Positions 8,910-17,141 of a DNA stretch of 64,000 nt are shown one piece after another. The position numbers and the translations under genes were made by a program. The stretch's first letter is position 1; each line of letters opens with the position of its first letter. Origin of the DNA: Rugamonas rivuli (GTDB lineage: Bacteria; Pseudomonadota; Gammaproteobacteria; Burkholderiales; Burkholderiaceae_D); NCBI RefSeq assembly GCF_009380165.1, contig NZ_WHUF01000008.1:186001-250000 (forward strand), given 5' to 3'. The notes below the pieces were generated by a model that was given only the letters and a program-made list of their open reading frames with translations, was not told the DNA's origin and ran no database searches.

Positions 8910-9806
8910 TCACTCCAGTGAGCGCTGCATCTCCTCGATCTCGTCCTTCAGCCAGGCGCGCAGGCGGGCGATCTTGGTCGTGCCCTCCTTGCCGGGGCTG
9001 ACCACCAGCCGGTAGCCGCGCTTGTAGGGCGCGCTGAAGCAGACGATGCGCTTCAAGGCGCCGGTACGCAGGTCTTCATAGGCGATCGCGTACGAAACGA
9101 GGCTGATCCCCTGTCCCGCCAACGCCGCCTGCGCCAGCACGGCGAAATTGCTGTAGCTGCGCGAGAAATCGTACTGGCCTTTCAGGGCGCTGTTTTGCCG
9201 CAGCAGCTGTATCCATTCCTCGTTGCTGTGCTCATGCAGCAGCGGGAAGCGCTGCAGGTCCGCCAGCGTCAGCGCCTCCTGGCCGGGCGCCAGCAAGGAC
9301 GGGCTGTACACCGCGACCAGCCGCTCGCGGAACAGCACTTCGGGATCGCCGTCCTCGATGGGATGGAAGCGCAGCGCGGCGTCGGTGCTGCCGTCCTCCA
9401 GGTTGGCCAGGCGGTCGCTGGAATCGATGCGGATATCCAGCTCGGGGTACAGCTTGGTGAAGCGGTGGATGCGCGGCACCAGCCATTTGATCGCCAGCGA
9501 GTGGGTGGTGGAGATGCGCAGGATTTTCTCTTCGTCGCCATCCTGCAGCGCCGCCACCTTGGTGCGCAGATCGCCCAGCGCGCGGGCTACCGTCGCCGCC
9601 AGCTCTTGCCCCTTGTCGGTCAGCGTGATGTGGCGCGGGTGGCGCACGAACAGTTCGAAACCGACCGTCTCCTCCAACTGCTTGACCTGCAGGCTGATTG
9701 CCGCCGGCGTCTTGTGCAGCTCCTGCGCGGCCAGCTTGAAACTGCCCCAGCGGGCGGCGCAATCGAAGTCGATCAGGCCGGAAAGTGAGCGCAGCGGTTT
9801 GTTCAT
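8910..9806 (-). CDS. LysR-family transcriptional regulator
   Basis: A 298-residue LysR regulator with the N-terminal winged helix (about residues 10-65, FKLAAQELHKTPAAISLQVK) and a C-terminal substrate-binding domain. The domain style (RISTTHSLAIKWLVPRIHRF) is of the GcvA subgroup. The gene is convergent with gudD, their stop codons separated by only 5 bases, so it does not read into the catabolic operon. Whether it controls the uronate genes or the short reading frame beyond its own start is not visible. No clear operator was found by eye in the 150 bases upstream. Confidence 0.93.
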   Translation of the reverse strand: MNKPLRSLSGLIDFDCAARWGSFKLAAQELHKTPAAISLQVKQLEETVGFELFVRHPRHITLTDKGQELAATVARALGDLRTKVAALQDGDEEKILRISTTHSLAIKWLVPRIHRFTKLYPELDIRIDSSDRLANLEDGSTDAALRFHPIEDGDPEVLFRERLVAVYSPSLLAPGQEALTLADLQRFPLLHEHSNEEWIQLLRQNSALKGQYDFSRSYSNFAVLAQAALAGQGISLVSYAIAYEDLRTGALKRIVCFSAPYKRGYRLVVSPGKEGTTKIARLRAWLKDEIEEMQRSLE

Positions 9807-9958
9807 GTCGGATTCAGGCTAAGTTTTTCTTATGCATTGATCGAATATTACTCGTTTGATCACGAGCGCATGCGGGAGGAAAATATACCTCATACGCTGA
9901 TAAAACTCCATGAGCAAGAATTTATCGATATCGGCGCCACATTCGACAGGGGGTAGCC

Positions 9959-10084
9959 ATGATCCAGATTCAGACCATCCATCAGCCATGCGTGTGCAAA
10001 CCGGCTGCGCCATGCCCGGCGCCGGCGGCCAAGTTTTCGGCGGAGTTGATGCGCATGCTGGCGCAGTTGGTGATGCTGCGCTGA
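9959..10084 (+). CDS. Candidate 41-residue Cys/Pro-containing small protein
   Basis: A short frame with a strong ribosome binding site (AGGGGG six bases before the ATG), located in the otherwise empty 420-base gap between the LysR gene and the M64 peptidase. The product has three Cys, two of them as Cys-Val-Cys, in a Pro/Ala-rich stretch, followed by a Met/Leu-rich tail that could form a helix. No family is recognised. The rest of the gap (9807-9958 and 10085-10226) shows nothing else I can support. Coding status rests on the ribosome site alone. Confidence 0.35.
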   Translation: MIQIQTIHQPCVCKPAAPCPAPAAKFSAELMRMLAQLVMLR

Positions 10085-10226
10085 GCGGCCGGCGTGGCGG
10101 TGCAACAGCTACGCAACAGCTGTCAAAGACGGCAGCAGGTTTGTACAAGTTGCTCCGCATTCGGCATTTGCGCGGGCGGCGGCGGCGTGACAATCGGTGT
10201 TCCACATAAAAAAATCGGGAGACACC

Positions 10227-11849
10227 ATGACCTTGTTACGCATCTCGGCGGCGCTCGCAGCGCTGCTGGCTACCGGCGCCGCCAGCGCCGACAATATCTC
10301 GCTGCGCCTGGCTTATGCCGATGGCCGCAGCGGCGCCGTGTTCAGCGCGCGCCATGCTGAAATCGGCGACTTCGCCCTGACGCCCGACGTGCGCGGCGAG
10401 TCGGCGGGCGCGCAGTGGCGGGTGGTGGCGCGCGATGCGCAGGGCGCCATCCTGCACCAGGTCACGGTGGCTGGCGCACAGCAGCGCCATGTCGAGGCAT
10501 TCAATCCGGCGACTGGCGCCATCGACATATCCGCGACCGTGCGGCAGGCCAGTGGCACCTTCGAAGTGTCGCTGCCGTTCGATAGCGCCACCGCCAGTGT
10601 CGAGGTGCTGCCGGTGCAGGCCGCGCCGTCGCGGGGCGGCAAGAGCGCCACCGTCGCCGCTGCCGCCATCGCTCCCGCATCGCTGGCGCGCTTCGACCGC
10701 GCCACGCTGGTCAAGCTGGCTGCCTCCTCGCGCAGCGCGCGTGCCGCCGCGCTGGCGTCGACCACCAACGCGACCACCATCCTCAGCACCGGCCCGGCCG
10801 CCTCGCGCATGGACTATGTGTTCATCGGCGACGGCTACACCGCTGCGGAAATGGACAAGTGGCACGCGGACGCGAAAAAAGTCATCGACGGCTTCCTGGC
10901 CGATCCGCTGTTCGCGGCCAACCGCAACGCCTTGAACATACGGCGGGTGGACGTGGTGAGCAACCAGTCCGGCGTGGATGAACCGGACAAGGGCATCTAC
11001 CGCGACACCGCGCTGGACGCCGCCTTCAACTGCTACAACATCGACCGCCTGCTGTGCGTGGATACGGACAAGGTGCACGACGTGGTCGGCTCGGTGCTGG
11101 CGCCGGACGAGCGCGACGTGATCGTCGTCGTCGCCAACTCCACGCGTTACGGCGGTTCGGGCGGCGAGGTCGCCACGCTGTCGATGGCGACGCAGTCGAT
11201 CGAGATCGCGCTGCACGAGATTGGCCACACGGCGTTTTCGCTGGCCGACGAATACGACTACGGCACCTGCAGCCTGGATGGCGAGCCGGGCGAACCGGAT
11301 GTGACGATGAACGGCACGCGCACTGTCAAATGGCGCAGCCTGATCTCGGCCAGCACGCCGGTGCCGACCGCTGCGGGCGTTTATCCGAACGGCACGGTGG
11401 GTGCGTTCCAGGGCGCGCAGTACTGCACCAGCGGCAAGTACCGGCCGACGGAGAACTCGCGCATGCGCACGCTGGGCTATCCATGGCATGCGGTCAACGA
11501 AGGCGCGGCGCGCAAGGTGTTCGCGCAGTACAGCGGCGGCGGTTCCGGCGTGACGCAAACCGGCACCGTCGCGGCGGGCGGCAGCATCAGCATACCCAAT
11601 GTGAACCCGGGCTGGATACGGGCGGCGGCGGGCAATATCAGCTTGCAGTTGAACGGCAAGGCCGGCACCAGTTATCAGCTCTACCTGTATCAGTACGGCG
11701 ATAGCGGCTGGGTGCAGGTGGCGGCCAGCGCTGGCGGGACATCGAGTCCGTCGATCTCGTACAGCGCCGGTGGCGGCTACTACTACGCGGTGGCCACCGC
11801 AGTCTCCGGCGGCGCCTACACGCTGACCTACAGCTATACCAGGCCTTAG
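10227..11849 (+). CDS. Secreted M64-family zinc metallopeptidase
   Basis: A 540-residue exported protease of the IgA-peptidase M64 family. A signal peptide (ATGAASA-DN) precedes an N-terminal beta domain. The catalytic domain opens with MDYVFIGDGYT and carries the zinc motif His330-Glu331-x-x-His334 followed by LADEY. The last 100 residues, after a Gly/Ser linker, look like a small beta domain of bacterial pre-peptidase C-terminal type. Its target is unknown; M64 enzymes cleave host or matrix proteins in some gut bacteria, but in a soil or water organism nutrient scavenging is more likely. I use the ATG at 10227, behind GGGAGAC, rather than an in-frame GTG at 10197. Confidence 0.85.
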   Translation: MTLLRISAALAALLATGAASADNISLRLAYADGRSGAVFSARHAEIGDFALTPDVRGESAGAQWRVVARDAQGAILHQVTVAGAQQRHVEAFNPATGAIDISATVRQASGTFEVSLPFDSATASVEVLPVQAAPSRGGKSATVAAAAIAPASLARFDRATLVKLAASSRSARAAALASTTNATTILSTGPAASRMDYVFIGDGYTAAEMDKWHADAKKVIDGFLADPLFAANRNALNIRRVDVVSNQSGVDEPDKGIYRDTALDAAFNCYNIDRLLCVDTDKVHDVVGSVLAPDERDVIVVVANSTRYGGSGGEVATLSMATQSIEIALHEIGHTAFSLADEYDYGTCSLDGEPGEPDVTMNGTRTVKWRSLISASTPVPTAAGVYPNGTVGAFQGAQYCTSGKYRPTENSRMRTLGYPWHAVNEGAARKVFAQYSGGGSGVTQTGTVAAGGSISIPNVNPGWIRAAAGNISLQLNGKAGTSYQLYLYQYGDSGWVQVAASAGGTSSPSISYSAGGGYYYAVATAVSGGAYTLTYSYTRP

Positions 11850-11870
11850 CCGGGAGCGGTGGCGCGTTCC

Positions 11871-11899
11871 AGGTCGGCCGGCCACAGCATGGCCGACCT
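11871..11899. terminator. Hairpin between convergent genes
   Basis: An 8-bp perfect stem AGGTCGGC/GCCGACCT with a 13-base loop lies between the ends of the M64 peptidase and the ADP-ribosyltransferase-like gene. There is no long T run on either side, so termination is only likely. Confidence 0.45.
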
Positions 11900-11904
11900 G
11901 CTAA

Positions 11905-12612
11905 TTACTGCTGGACTTTGATGCGGATACGGGGCTTTTTGTTCGCGGCCAACGCAGCATTCAATCTAGCCTTGGCCTCACCGTACTGGTGCTCAGTTAG
12001 TAGTGTTGCTCCCAAGGGGAGGAACCAGCCGACGACGCACTTATTATCAAGCAGAGAAATCTGAATATGTGTGCTGACATGAAACCCTGATGTGGGAGCG
12101 ACTTTATCCCCTTGATGGAAGGCCGCCCGAACCGCTTGGAATGATGGACGTGGTGGTTGTTGCGATGCCCGCGCCTGATGGAGCCAGGTGAATACTGCAT
12201 TATCTAAGACACGGTAAATAACGTCGGTATCGGTATCGCTGGCTGGTCTATTTTCTGGCACTGGCGTTCCGGTCACTGTAAGGCCTGCAGTGAATGCCTG
12301 ATATGCCGAGCTGAACTCTTTGATACCTGCTTGCGTGGTCATATCAAGCCAATCTTGAACTTGCAACACGGCGCCTACGGCAGCTGGAGTCGCGATAGGC
12401 TTCGCGGTGTAACGCCTTTCAGGATTAAGATGGGACGCTTGAGCAAACAACAGTGCGCGTTCGAAATCGCCTTCAAAAAAATATGCTCCAGGACCTAACC
12501 AGTCATATCGGTTGTCGCTGTGATGAAGATGCTGCTGGCGGCCGCTGACCAGATCGTCACGCGTTGTGATGTCGCAGCCGTGATAGGCGACGAGGGCGGT
12601 ACTTGAATTCAC
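11905..12612 (-). CDS. Putative PARP-like ADP-ribosyltransferase-fold protein (possible toxin)
   Basis: A 235-residue cytosolic protein of no named family I can assign. Three short motifs are spaced as in PARP-type ADP-ribosyltransferases: Tyr-His-Gly (His11), then WLGPGAYFFE with Tyr44 followed by ERALLFA, then THIQIS (His182, Gln184) where the third catalytic motif would fall. The second block mimics the GKGIYFADM segment of PARPs. It starts at a GTG overlapping the stop of the small upstream gene (GTGA), so translation is coupled. Base composition is visibly less GC-rich than its neighbours, suggesting transfer. A small gene followed by an overlapping transferase suggests a toxin-antitoxin or defence unit; that is inference. 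Confidence 0.5.
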   Translation of the reverse strand: MNSSTALVAYHGCDITTRDDLVSGRQQHLHHSDNRYDWLGPGAYFFEGDFERALLFAQASHLNPERRYTAKPIATPAAVGAVLQVQDWLDMTTQAGIKEFSSAYQAFTAGLTVTGTPVPENRPASDTDTDVIYRVLDNAVFTWLHQARASQQPPRPSFQAVRAAFHQGDKVAPTSGFHVSTHIQISLLDNKCVVGWFLPLGATLLTEHQYGEAKARLNAALAANKKPRIRIKVQQ

Positions 12613-12881
12613 TTGAACCTACGCGTCAGATTGCCGGCGCGGGTAATGATGCCTGCTTGCAGCGCAACCTTTGCAGCTTGTTCGGCGGACATTGCGTAGG
12701 GGTTCGTTGCTGGCGCGGATGTGGGGCCAACCTTGACTCCATAGCGCTTGGCGATTGAATCAACAACAGCAGAGAATTCCTTTTGTTGGGTGGTACGCAC
12801 ATCTTTGCTTTCGAGCGGCTTGCCTTTCGGTTTTGCCTGCACGGAGTTCGCAGCCTTGGCTTTGGTTTTCGATGTGGTCAT
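12609..12881 (-). CDS. Small basic partner of the ART-like protein (possible antitoxin)
   Basis: A 90-residue protein encoded immediately upstream of, and overlapping by 4 bases, the ADP-ribosyltransferase-like gene. The first 35 residues are Lys/Thr/Ala-rich and look disordered; the rest has a predicted helical stretch (FSAVVDSIAKRYGV) and a C-terminal segment SAEQAAKVALQAG ending in RRFK. I start at the ATG at 12881 because GGGAGAA lies 7 bases upstream; an in-frame GTG at 12902 would include that site inside the gene. No family is recognised. An antitoxin, chaperone or DNA-binding role is possible, judged only from gene order. Confidence 0.6.
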   Translation of the reverse strand: MTTSKTKAKAANSVQAKPKGKPLESKDVRTTQQKEFSAVVDSIAKRYGVKVGPTSAPATNPYAMSAEQAAKVALQAGIITRAGNLTRRFK

Positions 12882-12930
12882 GTCACGATTCTCCCGTAGC
12901 ACGCATAGGGAAGCAATTCGGGCGGTGTAC

Positions 12931-13209
12931 TTAGTTCGATGGTAGTGTGGCGCGCTCTAGCTCCCCGAGCCAGTGTACCGCTTCTTCGCGGCTCGTGCCG
13001 CACATCTCGGCCGAGGGTTGCAGGCCGCCGCAGAAGGCTGGACGCTCGGGGCGGCCGAAGATCTTGCAGCGGTTGTCGTCGGCCAGCTGGATGCAGCGCA
13101 CGCCCGCCGGTTTGCCGTCGGGCATACCGGGTATCGGGCTGGTGATGGAGGGCGCCGTGCAGCACGCGCCGCAGTTCGGACGACAGTCCAGTGCTGGGAT
13201 GGTTTTCAT
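12931..13209 (-). CDS. YkgJ-family cysteine-cluster protein
   Basis: A 92-residue protein with the zinc/iron-chelating cysteine cluster of the YkgJ (CxxCxxCC) family: CRPNCGACC near residues 9-17, then a Cys in VRCIQL, NRCKIF, FCGG and MCG. The spacing and the short length match small family members. Its biochemical role is unknown; related proteins bind metal. It stands alone on the minus strand, 12 bases downstream of the hydrolase gene's stop in the same direction, so it may be the last gene of the M14/hydrolase operon. Confidence 0.85.
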   Translation of the reverse strand: MKTIPALDCRPNCGACCTAPSITSPIPGMPDGKPAGVRCIQLADDNRCKIFGRPERPAFCGGLQPSAEMCGTSREEAVHWLGELERATLPSN

Positions 13210-13221
13210 AGGGGCGTTATT

Positions 13222-13986
13222 TTACGCCCCTTTTTCTCCGGCCAGCCATTTTGCGATCGACGCTGCCACCCATGGGCCGTCGTCCAGCGGCAGGTCGTGG
13301 CCGGCGTCGGGATGCAGCGCCAGCGGCGCGTCCCACGCCTGCGCCAGCCGCAGCGAACAGCGGTGGTCGACCAACTGGTCGCCGGCGCTGGCCAGTATCA
13401 GCAGCGGCACGTCCGGCCGCAGCGCCGGCGCGCGGAAGCGGGCGGCGGACCACAGCTGGCGCAGCGCGTTGGCGCGCGTGACGGGATACTCGCGCTGGTA
13501 ATCCTGCCAGCGTTGCAGCAGGCCCGCGCGTTCGGCGGCGTCGCCGGCGCGGCTGGTCAGGCGCAGGATCAGGCGCTCCTGGTTTTCCATGCCGCCGCAC
13601 AGTATCTGCTTGACGATGGATGGATAGTTCTGCCAGCGCAGCCGCTGGTGAAAGCGGCTGTACGGCCGCATGCTGGTGTTGATCAGCGCGCAGCGCTCCA
13701 CCTCGTCAGGATAGCGGCTGCACCATTCCACCGCCGCCATGCCGCCCAGCGACAAGGCCAGCAACGAGTAGGGCGGTTCGATGCCGCGCGCGCGCAGCTC
13801 GCGCCGGCAGTACTCCACCATCTGCGCGACCTGCGTGGCGCTGCGCACGGCGTGGCGTTCGCCGTTGCCCGGCAGGTCGGGCGTGACGATGGCGGCATCC
13901 GGCAGCGCGGCGGCCAGTTGGCCGGGGAAGCGCCCCCAATGACGCTGTTCGCGCATCAGGCCGCGCAGCAGTATCCAGTTGCTCAT
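13222..13986 (-). CDS. Alpha/beta-hydrolase
   Basis: A 254-residue cytoplasmic alpha/beta-hydrolase. It opens with WILLRGLMREQRHWG (oxyanion strand), carries the nucleophile elbow in LLALSLGGM (Ser, with Ala replacing the first Gly of GxSxG), the acid in LASAGDQLVD and the His in DAGHDLPLDDG. The protein probably hydrolyses a small ester or thioester; the substrate is not evident. Its ATG overlaps the stop of the upstream M14 peptidase (ATGA), so the two are translated together. Confidence 0.85.
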   Translation of the reverse strand: MSNWILLRGLMREQRHWGRFPGQLAAALPDAAIVTPDLPGNGERHAVRSATQVAQMVEYCRRELRARGIEPPYSLLALSLGGMAAVEWCSRYPDEVERCALINTSMRPYSRFHQRLRWQNYPSIVKQILCGGMENQERLILRLTSRAGDAAERAGLLQRWQDYQREYPVTRANALRQLWSAARFRAPALRPDVPLLILASAGDQLVDHRCSLRLAQAWDAPLALHPDAGHDLPLDDGPWVAASIAKWLAGEKGA

Positions 13987-14999
13987 GCGTCGTACCACTG
14001 CGCCAGCGCGCGGCGGTGGTGGACCTTGCGCGCCATCCCTTCCGGCATCCAGCGTCCGTGGCTGCTGGCCGCGCGCATCAGGAAGTCGAACCAGATCAGG
14101 TGGCGCCGCAGCACCCGCTGCAGGCGGTGCTTGGCGGTCGGGTTGAAGATGGCGATGCGGTCGAAGATCTGGCGCGGATTCTTCTTCACCCACAGCCACG
14201 AGCCCATCTCCAGCGTCAGCGGCAGGAACACGCGTTCGCTGTAGCTGGTGCCGTTCAAATACAGGTAGTCCCACAGGTCGCCGTGCGTGCGGTACTGGCG
14301 GCTCTGCGGCTCGAACACGTAGTTGTGGTTGGGGTAGCTCTGGCTGAACAGCTGCTCCAGGGCGCCGATGTCGGCCAGGTGCGGTATCGGCGCCGTGGTG
14401 TGCGCGTGCGGGAACCAGATGCGGTCGCGCAGGCCGAAGCCCGAGTGGCAATCGAGCGCCATGCTGAACTGGCGCGTCAGCAGTTCGCGCTCGACCAGCT
14501 CGCAGACTGCCTGGCTTTCCGCTTCCATCGGCGCGCCGGCGCGGCCGCGGTACCAGGGCAGGTGGTGGCTGAAGCGCTGGCCGCCCAGCATGAACGGTAC
14601 CTTGTCGACGGCGCTCAGCGGCGCGTTGCGCATCAGGTCCACGCCCTGCGGGTTGCAGCGCGTGGCTTGCCACATGCCGCCCGGATTCACCAGCGGCATG
14701 AACACCAGCCGCATCGATTCGAGCTGCTGGTGCAGCGTGCTGTCCCAGCGCAGCCGCGCCAGCAGGCTTTCCATGAAGGACAGGATGACCTGGGTGCCGA
14801 TGCGCTCCAGGCCGTGGATGCCGCCGAAGAAGCCCAGCGCCGGCACGTCCGGGCTGGGATTGCCGAGCGCGATGGAGTACACCGGGAATTCGCGGCCGTC
14901 CATCGCCACCGTGCAGGAGGTGCCCACTTCCAGATGCCGCCCGCCTTCGTCGATCAGGCGTTTCAGGGTGATCAGTTCGGGCAGGTTCTTCTCGGGCAT
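13983..14999 (-). CDS. M14-family zinc carboxypeptidase
   Basis: A 338-residue metallocarboxypeptidase-like enzyme. The zinc ligands are His62 and Glu65 (IHGLE), and His185 (LDCHSGFG); the general base is Glu264 in TLEMGSW. VNPGG before the central helix is also characteristic of M14. No signal peptide is present, so a cytosolic deacylase or amidase role, as in succinylglutamate desuccinylase relatives, is as likely as peptide trimming. I start at the ATG at 14999; the frame stays open to 15077 but that extension has no ribosome site and no family-like sequence. It is co-translated with the following hydrolase. Confidence 0.82.
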   Translation of the reverse strand: MPEKNLPELITLKRLIDEGGRHLEVGTSCTVAMDGREFPVYSIALGNPSPDVPALGFFGGIHGLERIGTQVILSFMESLLARLRWDSTLHQQLESMRLVFMPLVNPGGMWQATRCNPQGVDLMRNAPLSAVDKVPFMLGGQRFSHHLPWYRGRAGAPMEAESQAVCELVERELLTRQFSMALDCHSGFGLRDRIWFPHAHTTAPIPHLADIGALEQLFSQSYPNHNYVFEPQSRQYRTHGDLWDYLYLNGTSYSERVFLPLTLEMGSWLWVKKNPRQIFDRIAIFNPTAKHRLQRVLRRHLIWFDFLMRAASSHGRWMPEGMARKVHHRRALAQWYDA

Positions 15000-15130
15000 G
15001 GAGGCGGACGCAGAAAGAGGTGATCGACAGTGTAGCCCACTCGCTGCCGCTTGGCGATTCGTATAAGTGTTAAGCATCTGTTAATGTTATGCTTCGAGCA
15101 CTTCATCGTAGGAACCCAAGGGAGACAGAG

Positions 15131-15613
15131 TTGAAAGCAGCTGCAGTTATTCGCCACACCATCTTCGGCGCCGCGCTGGCGCTGACCGTCGCCGCCGCGA
15201 TGGCGCAGAACGGCGTATCCAACCACACGCCGTCCGAGAAAATCTCGGTCGGCACCATGTCCATCCTGGCCGCGCCGGTGGTCAGCGTGGCCGCTTCGGG
15301 CAATGGCGATTCCGGCCCGGCCGCCGGCTCGGCGGCGGTGGTCATCGGCGGTGCCTATGTCGTCAGCGGCGTGGCGCAGAGCGTGGCGGGCGGGGTCGAG
15401 GTCGTGCTGACCTCGGTCGGCTCGGCGGCCAAGCTGTCGGTCAAGCTGGCCGGCAAGACGGTCGATGCGATCGGCCTGTCGGTGGGCACGACGGTGCAGG
15501 TGGTGTCGGAAACCACCGGCACGCTGCTGGTCGCTTCCGGCAAGGTGCTGGCCTTCATTCCCAACGCACTGGGCGAGGCGCTGTTGTCGCAAAAACGCCT
15601 GCCGCCGCAATGA
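15131..15613 (+). CDS. Exported Ala/Val/Ser-rich hypothetical protein
   Basis: A 160-residue protein of unknown function with a signal peptide (IFGAALALTVAAAMA-QN). The mature part is a low-complexity Gly/Ala/Val/Ser sequence with alternating hydrophobic residues (GAYVVSGVAQSVAGGVEVVL), suggesting a long amphipathic or membrane-associated beta or helical segment. I start at a TTG at 15131 because AGGGAGA lies 6 bases upstream; the frame extends to 15089 without a ribosome site. The stop overlaps the start of the DUF2145 gene (ATGA), so the two exported proteins are made together and probably cooperate. Confidence 0.7.
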   Translation: MKAAAVIRHTIFGAALALTVAAAMAQNGVSNHTPSEKISVGTMSILAAPVVSVAASGNGDSGPAAGSAAVVIGGAYVVSGVAQSVAGGVEVVLTSVGSAAKLSVKLAGKTVDAIGLSVGTTVQVVSETTGTLLVASGKVLAFIPNALGEALLSQKRLPPQ

Positions 15614-16413
15614 GCGCGCGCACGCTGCTGGGCGCGGCCGCCATGATCGCCACCTTGGCCGCCGCGCCGGCCCATGCCGGCCGCTCCTGCGAAGAGCATC
15701 CGCTGACGCAGACCGCGCTGAGCGAGGCGCTGAGCACCGGCCAGGCCTTGCAGACAGCGCTGGACGCCAGTGGCAGCGATGTGGTGCTGATCGCGCGCCA
15801 GGGACAGGACTTGTCGAAGTACGGCTTGAAGTACAGCCACGCCGGCCTGGCGTTCCGCAGCGCGCCGGAGCAGCCGTGGCGCGTGTATGAATTGCTCAAC
15901 GACTGCGGCACCGCCGATTCCGCGCTGTGGGTCGACGGCCTGGCGAACTTCTTCCTGGAGAACCCGTTCACGCTCGATGCGTTGATGATCGTGCCGCCGC
16001 CGAAGGTGGCCGCCAAACTGGGCGAAGTGCTGCGCGATCCGGCGGCGCTGCATGGCTTGCACGGCAGCCGCTACAGCATGGTCGCCTATCCGTTCTCGAC
16101 CAAATACCAGAACTCCAACCAGTGGGTGCTGGAGCTGCTGGCGTCGGCCGAGGCCAGCGACTTCCGCATCCGCACGCGCGAGCAGGCGCAGTCGTGGCTG
16201 AAGATGGCCGGCTACACGCCGACCGAGATGCATATCGGTCCGCTGACGCGCTTGGGCGGGCGCGTGTTCAAGGCCAATATCGCCTTCGACGACCATCCGA
16301 GCGCGCTGCGTTTTTCCGACCGCATCAACGCCGTCACCGTCGATTCGATGCTGGCCTTTCTGCGCGCGCGCGACGAGGGCTGGCGCGTGCAGGAGCTCAA
16401 GGGACGGCGCTGA
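15610..16413 (+). CDS. DUF2145-family exported protein
   Basis: A 267-residue exported protein with a signal peptide (LAAAPAHA-GR). The sequence VLIARQGQDLSKYGLKYSHAGLAFR, then YELLNDCGTADSALW, is the signature of DUF2145. A Tyr-Ser-His-Ala-Gly stretch followed by a Cys in a conserved LNDCG resembles papain-like YiiX/NlpC folds in circular order, so a periplasmic amidase or protease activity is conceivable; the family is uncharacterised as far as I know. It is translationally coupled to the exported Ala/Val-rich protein in front. Confidence 0.8.
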   Translation: MSARTLLGAAAMIATLAAAPAHAGRSCEEHPLTQTALSEALSTGQALQTALDASGSDVVLIARQGQDLSKYGLKYSHAGLAFRSAPEQPWRVYELLNDCGTADSALWVDGLANFFLENPFTLDALMIVPPPKVAAKLGEVLRDPAALHGLHGSRYSMVAYPFSTKYQNSNQWVLELLASAEASDFRIRTREQAQSWLKMAGYTPTEMHIGPLTRLGGRVFKANIAFDDHPSALRFSDRINAVTVDSMLAFLRARDEGWRVQELKGRR

Positions 16414-16488
16414 CCGCCTCTCTCGCCTAGCCTATTGCAATTGTCGCTCATGCGTTTCATTATCTGGGGGCGAAGCGCATCACCCATG

Positions 16489-16504
16489 CCAGGCGGGCGC
16501 CTGG
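16489..16504. repeat. Perfect inverted repeat before the flavodoxin gene
   Basis: CCAGGCG and CGCCTGG are separated by 2 bases, in the gap after the DUF2145 gene. The following bases are T-rich but interrupted, so it could be a weak terminator or an operator of the flavodoxin-like gene that begins 31 bases later. Confidence 0.35.
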
Positions 16505-16535
16505 TCTTCTGTTCATTTATTTTTTAGGGAATTTC

Positions 16536-17108
16536 ATGACCACTATTGCGATCGTCTATTTCAGCGGCTACGGCCACACCGTTAAACAGGCCGAGGCCGT
16601 GCAAGAGGGCGCCGCCGGCGTCTCCGGCGCCGAGGTGCAGGTGTTCCGCATCGACCAGAACGGCGACCTGTCCGAGGATGCGCTGGCCGCCATCGGCAAG
16701 GCCGACGCCATCATCTACGGCAGCCCGACCTATATGGGCGGCCCGGCCTGGCAGTTCAAGAAGTTCGCCGACAAGTCGTCGGCCGCCTGGTTCGGCCAGG
16801 GCTGGAAGAACAAGGTCGCCGCCGGCTTCACCAATTCGGCCTCGGTCAACGGCGACAAGTTCTCGACGATCCAGTATTTCTGGACGCTGGCCATGCAGCA
16901 CAGCCAGATCTGGGTGGGCACCGGCGTGATGCCGTCGAATAAGAAGGAACACGGCCCGTCCGACGTCAACTGGACCGCCGGCTTCGGCGGCGCGCTGGCG
17001 ATCTCGCCGTCCGACGCTTCGGCCGAAGAAGCTCCGCGCAGCGGCGACCTGGAAACCGCCCGCCTGCTGGGCAAACGGGTTGCCGAACTGGCCGCCCGCC
17101 TGGCCTGA
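16536..17108 (+). CDS. Flavodoxin/WrbA-like NAD(P)H-dependent oxidoreductase
   Basis: A 190-residue flavodoxin-fold protein. The FMN phosphate loop is at the start (VYFSGYGHTVKQAEAV), the second FMN-binding strand is YGSPTYMGGPAWQFKKF, and AAGFTNSAS covers the third. This resembles WrbA-type NAD(P)H:quinone oxidoreductases, though slightly shorter and without the full WrbA signature. A role in two-electron quinone reduction under oxidative stress is likely. It stands alone, convergent with the following LysR gene. Confidence 0.85.
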   Translation: MTTIAIVYFSGYGHTVKQAEAVQEGAAGVSGAEVQVFRIDQNGDLSEDALAAIGKADAIIYGSPTYMGGPAWQFKKFADKSSAAWFGQGWKNKVAAGFTNSASVNGDKFSTIQYFWTLAMQHSQIWVGTGVMPSNKKEHGPSDVNWTAGFGGALAISPSDASAEEAPRSGDLETARLLGKRVAELAARLA

Positions 17109-17141
17109 CCGTTCATCCCGCAGCCTGCTCGCCGGCGCCCC

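Noticed and set aside
9910..10209. 99-codon frame starting MSKNLSISAPHSTGG
   Set aside because: No ribosome site and an unstructured Gly/Arg-rich product; the frame at 9959 with AGGGGG is the better candidate in this gap.
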